From the NCBI RefSeq assembly GCF_021869535.1, contig NW_026262734.1, forward strand, positions 71,168,839 through 71,232,838: a DNA stretch of 64,000 nt. The letters are read 5' to 3'. Of the stretch, positions 55,976 through 64,000 are shown in pieces. Position 1 is the first letter of the stretch. Every line of letters starts with the position of its first letter. A model generated the notes under the pieces. It had not been told where the DNA came from, did no database searches, and saw nothing but the letters and a program-made list of their open reading frames with translations. Origin of the DNA: Mytilus californianus (taxonomy: Eukaryota > Mollusca > Bivalvia > Mytilida > Mytilidae). Position numbers and translations under genes: made by a program.

Positions 55976-57267
55976 AATGGACAAATTCATTATTGGTGTA
56001 CGTAGATGCTAGAACAGTGGCGGATTAAGGGGGCTTCAACCCTGCCTTATGGAGCTACATATAAGATAAATGCATAGACTATTTACAAGAATTACTCCAA
56101 ACGTTGGCCTTCAAGCCAGGGGCCCCTCTTTTTCAAAATCCTGGATCCGCACCTGTAGAAACAGATGTATTGGTTCCGATTATGATTGAAACACAAAAGG
56201 AATGCACAAGTTTCATCTTAGGAGTTTAATCATTCATACCAAGTGAGTAACAAACTATTTTCTTCGCTCTCTTTGTTGATAATCTTTGTCTTTGTTTTAA
56301 ATTTCAAATTGCATTTCTGCAAACTGGTTCCCGATATTCACATTTGATAAAACAAAACAGTTGACTTCTGCACCAATTTCCGGAAAAGGTCGGTTTTCTG
56401 TAATGCATAACGATACGATTATGGAATTAAAGAGGGCAGTTACATTTCATCAACAGTTTTTATTTCTTAATTTCTAAAATATACACGAACGAATAAAATA
56501 AACATTAAAGAAAAGTAATTTTTTATAAATACATTATCTCTTTATCAGTTATTTAAAGTTGACTCATTTGAATTTTTATATTAGAAGAAATAAAATACGC
56601 TGACTTCATGATTTACGTATTGATCATGTTGATAAGATTTAGTGTTATTAACTTATACTGAACAAAAAACCAATGAGCTAATTCCATAAAATGTTGTCTG
56701 TGGGATTTTGAACAAAGTTTAAATAAAATGTAATTTTTATATCCTTAAACGTTGAATAAAATATCAGTAAGAATATTAAATAAAGTGTATGTCAAAATAT
56801 TTTATAGAAAACATTTAGCCGATATCTTTCAGATGTTAAACGTAAAACCTTAAAGTTATAAAACATTTTATGTAAATAGCAAAGCTATATTTTCTGCAAA
56901 ACATTTTCAGCAGAATGTTTTGGGATATTTGGAAAATATTTATTTTAAATGTTTAACAATATAAAATACCAATTGAAGAAAATATTATTTTTTAATATTA
57001 TAAAAATATGTACGGGATATTTCAGAACAATGTTTGAGAAAGTGAATAACAGATATTAGCAAATAATACTTTTTGGATGTTGTAAAAACATTTTACTTGA
57101 ATGTTAGAATTGAAACATTTCAAAAACAATAAAATAAACATTTTTTTGATGTTCAAATGATATTGTATTGCAATGTTTTCGGAAAGACGTCCATATGACA
57201 TTTAAAAAATGTTTTTAAAATGTTATGTGTTTGCTGGGCTGAAATGGTAACAACAGGTACATTTTTA

Positions 57268-59018
57268 GCTCACCAGGGCCCGAAGGGCCCCATGTGAGCT
57301 TATGCCATCACTTGGCGTCCGTCGTCTTCTGTCGTCGTCGTAAACTATTTCAAAAATCTTCTCCTCTGAAACTACTGGGCCAAATACCTTCAAACTTTAA
57401 CTAAATGTTCCTTAGGGTATCTAGTTTATAAATTGTATCCGAAGTTTTGATCCATCGACAAACATGGCTGCCATGGCTAAAAATAGAACATAGGGGTCAA
57501 ATTTAGTTTTTTGCTTATATCTCAAAAACTAAAGCTTTTAGAGTAAATCTGACAGGAGTAAAATTGTTCAATAGGTCAAGATCTATCAGCCCTGAAATTT
57601 TCAGACAAATCGAACAACCAATTGTTGGGTTGCTGCCACTAAATTGGTAGTTTTAAGGAAATTTTGCAGTTTTTTGTTATTATCTTGAATATTACTATAG
57701 ATAGAGATAAACTGTAAAGAGCAATAATGTTCAGCAAAGTAAGATCTACAAAAAAGTTGAATGACCAAAATTGTCAATTGACCCCTTAAGGAGTTATTGC
57801 CCTTTAAAGACAATTATACACAATTTGTTCATCAAGTTTTCTAACATTTAAAAATCTTCTCCTCTGAAACTACTGGGCCAAATACCTTCAAACTTCATCT
57901 AAATGTTCCTTAGGATATCTAGTTTATAAATTTTATCCGAAGTTTTAATCCATCTACAAACATGGCCACCATGGCTAAAAATAGAACATAGGGGTCAAAT
58001 GCAGTTTTTGGCTTATATCTCCAAAACTAAAGCTTTAAGAGCAAATCTGACATGGGTAAAATTGTTCAATTGGTCAAGATCTGTCAGCCCTGAAATTTTC
58101 AGACAAATCGAACAACCCATTGTTGGGTTGCTGCCACTAAATTGGTAGTTTTGAGGAAATTTTGCAGTTTTTTGTTATTATCTTGAATATTATTATAGAT
58201 AGATATAAACTGTACACAGCATGATGTTCAGCAAAGTAAGATCTACAGAAAAATTAAATGACCAAATTTGTCAATTGACCCCTTAAGGAGTTATTGCCCT
58301 TTAAGGACAATTTTACGCAATGTATTCATCAAGTTTGCTAACATTTAAAAATCTTTTCTGAAAGTATTGTGCCTAATACTTCTTAACTTTGAATGAATGT
58401 TCCTTTAGGAATCTAGTTTATGAATTATCCGAAATTTTGATCCATCAACAAACATGGCCGCCATGGCTGAAAATAGAACATAAGGGTGAAATGCAGTTTT
58501 TGGCTTATATCTCAGAAACTAAAGCATTTAGAGCAAATCTGACATGGGGTACAAATGTTCCAAAGGTCAAGATCTATCAGCCCTGAAATTTTCAGACACA
58601 CCGAACAACCCATTGTTGGGTTGCTGCCACTAAATTGGTTATTTTAAGGAAATTTTGCAGTTTTTGGTTATTATCTTGAATATTATTGAAGATAAAGATA
58701 AACTGTAAACAGCAAAAATGTTCAGCAAAGTAAGATCTACAAAAAAGTTTAATATGACCAAAATGGACAATTGACCCCTTTAGGAGTTATTGCCCTTTAA
58801 GGACAATTTTACACAAGTTGTTTTATGTTTTTTTAACTTTTAAAATCTTCTCAAATGAATCTAGTATAAATTTTGTACTTAATTTCCTTGTATGTCAAGA
58901 AACATAGACACTATGGCTAAAATGGAACATATGGGTAAAAAGCAAAAATAATCATTGATGAAAGATTTAAGCAAAAAAAATAACAGGTGAGCGATTCAGG
59001 CTCTTGAGAGCCTCTTGT
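57268..59018 (+). mobile_element. AGCTCACC-family HINE-like element with three long tandem units
   Basis: Head AGCTCACCAGGGCCC-gaa-GGGCCCCATGTGAGCT, then CGTCCGTCGTC repeats. Three units of about 490-510 bases, each starting AAATCTTCTCCTCTGAAACT or similar (57353, 57851, 58348), and a decayed fourth. End GGTGAGCGATTCAGG, GGCTCTTGAGAGCC and CTTG. Uninterrupted. Confidence 0.8.
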
Positions 59019-60805
59019 TTGGTGATACGATTGCTGTCCAGCAATCTGTAGACTTTTACCATTGACTCCTTTCCAAGGCTCTCATCTCAACCGTTTTGAG
59101 CTTTATATTAAGGAACAACTCAATTTTTAAGATTGTTCTGTTTTGAAGAGTTAATAAAAAAAACAGATTGAATTTAAACAACTTTCCGTGAATTTTCTTC
59201 TCATAATCCTCATGTTATGATATCTTCTTTTTTTGGGAAAAGACGGCTTCAAGCCATCAATTCCCTATTTGGTTGGCCAGATGTTCTACTATCCAAGCCT
59301 ATCCTGTCAATCATTTTGTGTTTTATAGTTGGAAACGCCTCAAAATTTCATACTGAATTAATGAGAAGGAGATAAACAAATGAACAGATTGATTTTAAAC
59401 ACTTTTTTACACATTTCCCTTCTGTTTCTCGTGAAATTATCGTATCTCAAGCTCTCCCTTTCAATATTTACGTTTCTTTTACATTTCAGAAAAATCAGTA
59501 TTACGAATAATTCCAAATATATCCAACCTAGTGACATCATGCATGTCATGGTGGGAATTCCACATTACGTAGAAGCAGGGATACCCTTTACTCATTATTA
59601 AAATCATTCACAGAAATCGTGTACGATTATAAAATCGGTATTTGTTTATTAAACATAATTATAAATGAAGTTCCTACATGAAACGGAGAACTATCTTCGT
59701 GTGGTACTTTTAAGCTACACAAAAAAGCTAATGGTCTGTTAGTGTGAGTCAGTGACATACATGTAGGTGGTGTTGTTTTCTTGTCATGAAACTTGCTTTG
59801 ATTATAGTCATTTCCTACCCTTACCATTTCGTACCTCATTGAATATTTATATGTATACGAATTGGTTCCTCGTGTAATATTTATATTTTTTAAATAATAT
59901 GAGCAAATCAGTCCTAATTCGAATTAATCAGCATGTGTAATACTGTTGACGTCGCCCTGTTGACATAAAACATGAGAAAATAGTCCAATATGGGAAAAAG
60001 GCCAAAAAGCAATACAGGATTTTCATTTCCAGTGGCAGATTTTCTCTTCCAAATTATGTTGGATGTATCTTAACCTGGAAAAGATGTATCTAAAAGAAAT
60101 TGGAAGACACATTTTTCTATTTTAAATGACAAGAAAATTTAATTATGATCCGTTTTTGTTACGATTTGAGGAAACATTCCACAAACTTTCTGAGTAGAAT
60201 TTTCAATTTATTATCATTTCCGTCGACAAAAAAACATAATGTCTGAATATTCTTCCCAAGTACTTTATGTTTGCTAGATAAATAGAATTTGCATTAGCAT
60301 AGATTAAGTACCTGGACTAGAAGTCAGAAATCTTGACAATATAATTGACAAAACAATTCGTCGTGAATGGGAAGAGGCAAGTTCAAATGTGATTTCCTGT
60401 ACTTACATTGTATTTAACAGTTAGTTTCTTTTTTTTTACCTCGAAGAATTTGTATCATAAAATAAAAGTCTTATGAACTGGCTGTTTCTGTATTCGCCCT
60501 TTAATAGATTCATGATCATATGTTTTGGCCCTCATCTCTTCAAGTCTCCGGGCTAATACGCTAATATAACCTTGAACCTAAAACATGTATAAAGGGTCAA
60601 AACAGAAACAGGCAGTATTAAAATATTGAGAAATTTGGGGGTGTTGAAATATGCATGTCTTTTGGAAGGGGGGTCTTGAATTTATTTTCCTTCAAGGTGG
60701 GACTTGGAAAAAAGGAAAGGAAATTCCAATTTTTCCTTCCAGGTCCCCCCAATGAAATAAAATGATCAGTCTCTTAGATCATAAGTATATTAATCATTAT
60801 TCATT
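59019..60805. other. No recognised feature
   Basis: AT-rich sequence without repeat termini seen elsewhere in the window and without a convincing exon. ORFs of up to 73 codons around 59358-59839 overlap on both strands and have no recognisable content. Confidence 0.4.
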
Positions 60806-61280
60806 AAACCTTGATCTATATGTCTCACATGCGTCCAAAGTCACAGAATGCAAGACATAGGGATTACAATGCAGCGGCAGCGACGGCATAAACTATTTGT
60901 ATAAACATGATAAAGCTTTATATTTCATATGATATGCTTCATACCTTTTATGCAAATGCCTTGTGTTACCAAGTTTCCTGCCTGTCATATGTCTATTGCC
61001 ATTTTCATGGTTGAGCAACTGCTTGAATATTTTCAGTCCCCTATTGACAAAGTTTAGGTTTGCACTGTCCATCTGTCTGTCCATCCATCAGTCCTGCAAA
61101 TCAGTTATCCACATATTTTTTCTTCATGTTTGAAGATATTGATTTGATATTTAGTATATAGTTTTATCATGACCAGTTACAGAACAAATTTGAATTTTGT
61201 TCAGGGCTGATGATTTCATACAGAGTTATGGTCCTTGGACTTCGAAAATTCACGCAAGTAATCTGTTTTCCGCACTTTTT
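60806..61280 (+). mobile_element. Decayed GTCGAGCC-type and CGACGAAG-type fragments
   Basis: AATGCAAGACATAGGGATTA, GCAGCGGCAGCGACGGC and TAAAGCTTTATATTTCATAT match the start of 9355-10877 and 40808-41872. From about 61035 (AGTCCCCTATTGACAAAG, GGTTTGCACTGTCC) the text matches 14345-14640 instead. Both are 3'-truncated. Confidence 0.55.
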
Positions 61281-61678
61281 AGCTCACCTGACCCAAAGGG
61301 TCGTCATCATCCGTTGTCGCCATCTGTTAACTTTTACAAAAATCTTCTCCTCTGAAACTACTGGGCCAAATTTAACCAAACTTGGCCACAATCATCATTG
61401 AGGTATCTAGTTTAAAAAATGTGTCTGATGACCCCGCCTGCCAACCAAGATGGCTGACATGGCTAAAAATAGAACGAAGGGGTAAAATGCAAGTTTTGTC
61501 TATTATTTTGAAAACCGTTATAAATAGAGAAAATCTGACAAAGCAAAAATGTTAAGAATGTTGAGCTCTACCAGCTCTACGTCAAAACTGTCCGACGACT
61601 TCTTATATGAGTTATTGCCCTTAAATGATAAATTTTACCATTTTTTTCTTCATTTTTGCTTATTATCTTGAAAACTAT
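61281..61678 (+). mobile_element. AGCTCACC-family element, 3'-truncated
   Basis: Head AGCTCACCTGACCCAAAGGG-TCGTCATC lacks the second palindrome arm. The core matches 43310-43670 closely up to CTTGAAAACTATGA, where it changes abruptly into the GC-rich block. Confidence 0.7.
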
Positions 61679-61830
61679 GAGTCCAGAGACCCCGTATGTT
61701 CCGGGTTCTCGTTAAGACGCGTATACGCGTCCTGGACGCATGGAAATCGAGCTGGACGCGTCATTTTTGAAACCTGTGAGTCCCTGGGACGCGTCCTGAT
61801 TGTATCCCCTGAGTCACAAACACATCGTTT
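61678..61830. repeat. GC-rich block with repeated GGACGC/GACGCGTC motifs
   Basis: Contains palindrome GACGCGTATACGCGTC (61716-61731), then GGACGC at 61734, 61753 and 61777, two of them followed by GTC (GGACGCGTC). CpG and G+C content are clearly above the surroundings. It begins exactly where the AGCTCACC core breaks off, so it may be the end of an inserted element. Confidence 0.55.
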
Positions 61831-62804
61831 TGCCTAGAAGATTTATAATCGACATTGTTTTGACAAGAAACTAAACCGAGGTCGATGTCGAAAAATCGAT
61901 GAGTAGATCAATATTTTTGACAGCTGATTGATTTATAATTTACTTTTTCTGCATGGTTGAACAAGCCAATGAACGATCATGACCCATTCTTGTCAAATTG
62001 AAAAGTAAAAATTGTTTGCAAACTTTTTTTTTAAATACAAATGCTTGACTGTACCTTAAATGGAATGCATATAAATCCAAGCTAAATTATTAAAAGCAGT
62101 ATAATCCAGAAATTAAATGAATTCCTTGACCACATGTTTTCTTTTGTTGACAAACATGTCACATGATCACTTTTGGCGGGAAAAATACTTGGGGAAACAC
62201 CTAAATAACAGACAACCCTGTCTGGATATTTATAGACATTTAAAACAAGTTGCTTTTTAAAAAAAAAAGTCAATATGTGAACCTTAGAACTTTTTTTATG
62301 CTAATTATTATTTCAACTGAATTGCAAATTATATCTCAGTATTTTCATTACCATGTGTGTGGAGGATAATATTTTCTTTTTATTGTCAATCAGGACAATT
62401 ATGGCATGTTGAGAGTGGTGTTAAATATAAAATAGGGAGATAAGGAATGTTTTTATTTCAATAGTTCATTTCTGGATGGTGTTAGCTTTCATTTTTACCA
62501 GTGTGAAAGGTCAAACTACTACCAATGGATGACACTTCTAGGGTGTTTATTGGTAGAGGTAACATTTCACCTAGATTCCCTCAGTAATTTTATATATTTT
62601 TCTTTTTAAAATACATATTTCAGAGCAAGTACTATATTTTGTGTTCGTAAAATGTGAAAGTTTTATTCCTACCAAATAAGACCAAATCTACTTGCTTACC
62701 ATCTTCTTTTGTGCCGTAATATCCTGTTCCACCTTAGAAGTGGGTTTGGATCCAGCTAATACATTCAATTTGCTGCTTATACATGTATAATTAATATACC
62801 TGTC
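61831..62804. other. No recognised feature
   Basis: AT-rich. No repeat terminus or exon was recognised. Confidence 0.35.
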
Positions 62805-62995
62805 CAAATCTGGAGCCTGTTTTTTGTTTGCTTATTATCGTGTCTGTTTTTCCTTTTTTTTTTTTGTATAAAAATATTGCCATTGATTTATATCTTGTAC
62901 AACACTGGTCAATTTGATGTCATTTAGTTCGCTTTGCTAAGACTCAACATTCAACGCCATGTTTATTGAAAAGTTCTCTCATTGGCATGCATAGT
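62805..62995 (+). repeat. Decayed 'TTGTCTCATTGGCAATC' family copy
   Basis: GGAGCCTGTTTTTTGTTTGC..TCTGTTTTTCC..AGTTCTCTCATTGGCATGC follows the order of the better copies. Confidence 0.4.
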
Positions 62996-63169
62996 TTACC
63001 AAATATCATATAATCATATCAGTCGCAGGATAATTCGATTATTATGAAATGCAGTTCCTTCAATCAACATACGTAATAAATCTCAAAACATAACACTGTT
63101 TTTTGCTAACTTATGTTTGTTGCCTATAATTCAGAAATGTAACAGTGTTTTGGGATTTATTGCTTAAAG

Positions 63170-63742
63170 TTAACTTTTGAAGTATGGGTCCCTTTTCAAA
63201 AGTCTCCCAACTACTACCTCGTATGTGAACTTAAGTATAGGGGAAATTTTGTTCGCTATGTTAAAGAAATCTTCAACTTGCTCTATTTTGCCTGTGAAGA
63301 CCATAAAACCGTCATCTCTAAATTTACAGTGTAATTTGATGTTTTCTTTCCACTTGAACTTATCTAAGATATTTATTAATAGGACAGACCATAGATGTAT
63401 AAACCCATACATCTATGGACAGACAGATGCAGATATGTGAATGATGGTGAAAATATACCACCTATGGAGGGGGCGCTCCTATAACTTGTTTCTATAACTT
63501 TCCATTAAACTCAAATTTATTGTTTCTTAGAATTAATTAAACAAATGCAGTTTAATCTTTTTTGTTAAGAATCTTTAAAGGATATTCTTTTGTGTCAAGT
63601 AATTCTTCTGCATTGATAACTGTTTCTTTTAAATTATCAATGATCATATTTGTGTACATTTACGTTTCATCATAGGCAATAAGAATGCATTCACTTTTTA
63701 CCTCGTGTGTTTTATTAATGAAATCTTTTGCCTCTTCAGAAA
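63170..63742 (-). pseudogene. Penelope-like reverse transcriptase fragment, broken
   Basis: On the - strand, 63742-63560 reads SEEAKDFINKTHEVKSECIL then IAYDET-stop-MYTNMIIDNLKETV, and 63412-63170 reads HCKFRDDGFMVFTGKIEQVE then DFFNIANKISPILKFTYEVV. The first is RT motif A (usually YDVTS.YTN), the second the F-x-DD box of the palm followed by ILKFTYE, a combination seen in Penelope-like elements of invertebrates. A stop in motif A and frame changes between the blocks show it is dead. The upstream part of the RT is not recognised and no endonuclease is seen. Confidence 0.6.
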
Positions 63743-64000
63743 TGGTTTTATATTAGATCATTTAATCTCTCAATGCGTCTTGTGGGAGAGTTACACTTAT
63801 TGATGATCAGTCATAAGGAACATTAATTAATATCTCCTACTAGTTGACCATTTTGCAATGCCTCATTAATTATTTCTAGATTAATTTAATGAATTTTTGA
63901 AAGACTGAGGTACATGTGTCCATGTTTTGAATCATTATTATTCTTTAAAAATAATACGTATATATGGGAATCTATTTCTTTTTTTTTTCTATATGGATTA

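Larger units (their letters stand above)
51228..57237. mobile_element. Region bounded by CCAGCAAACACA inverted ends (one 6 kb element or two halves)
   Basis: The left end CCAGCAAACACAAAAACATT and the right end (AATGTTTTTAAAATGTTATG, TGTTTGCTGG) are inverse copies. Each is followed inward by 300-450 bases rich in AAAACATTTT/AAAATGTTTT motifs, as expected for long subterminal repeats. The interior holds a - strand ORF (53391-53841), an A/T homopolymer at 52502-52527 and a dispersed repeat at 55675. No target duplication was seen. Confidence 0.45.

Overview
The window is AT-rich, intron-dominated animal DNA. It most resembles a bivalve mollusc, probably a mussel (Mytilus-like). That call rests on repeat families I associate with bivalve genomes (heads such as AGCTCACCTGGCC and ATACGACCGC), a tRNA-derived SINE ending in CAAT repeats, and animal-type split genes. 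Species assignment is inference. No bacterial, organellar or CRISPR feature is visible.

Two split genes can be read. (1) On the + strand, five short exons (5816-5901, 25191-25304, 28127-28186, 47997-48039, 50325-50414) join in perfect phase into a continuous 130-codon stretch of the nuclease domain of DNA2, the replication/repair helicase-nuclease. It includes the catalytic GKID and PLELKTG segments. Its introns are 19.3, 2.8, 19.8 and 2.3 kb, so almost the whole window is DNA2 intron. The gene starts before and ends after the window. (2) On the - strand, inside the 19.8 kb intron, lies a broken multi-exon MULE-type transposase gene (33120-38096). It has a Cys/His finger and all three acidic catalytic positions, but two coding blocks are missing and there are two frame breaks.

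The rest is mostly transposable elements. The dominant class is a set of about seven unrelated-sequence families with one shared plan: a 5' palindromic head, a CGTC/GTCC- or CGG-rich microsatellite, a core with tandem repeats, a sub-terminal copy of the head in inverted orientation, and a short hairpin just before the 3' end (CTAG in the AGCTCACC family). This is the plan of HINE/'pearl'-type non-autonomous Helentrons. Four filled/empty site comparisons inside the window all add exactly one TT, so a TT target is supported. These elements are nested up to four deep (1-5738 and 39276-42650).

Layout: 1-5738 nested HINEs; 5816 DNA2 exon; 6366-8830 GGGGCAT-family elements, a hAT-like MITE with 8-bp duplication and a LINE 3' end; 9355-22200 HINE families and foldback elements; 22873-25190 one more element, then mostly unassigned sequence; 25191-28186 two DNA2 exons around a HINE; 28411-33021 three HINE-type elements with tandem cores; 33120-38096 the MULE relic; 39276-46330 nested elements and a SINE; 47997-50414 two DNA2 exons; 51228-57237 a region bounded by matching inverted ends; 57268-59018 another HINE; 59019-64000 mostly unassigned, ending in a broken Penelope-like reverse transcriptase. 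Most ORFs of 60-130 codons here are chance openings in repeats.
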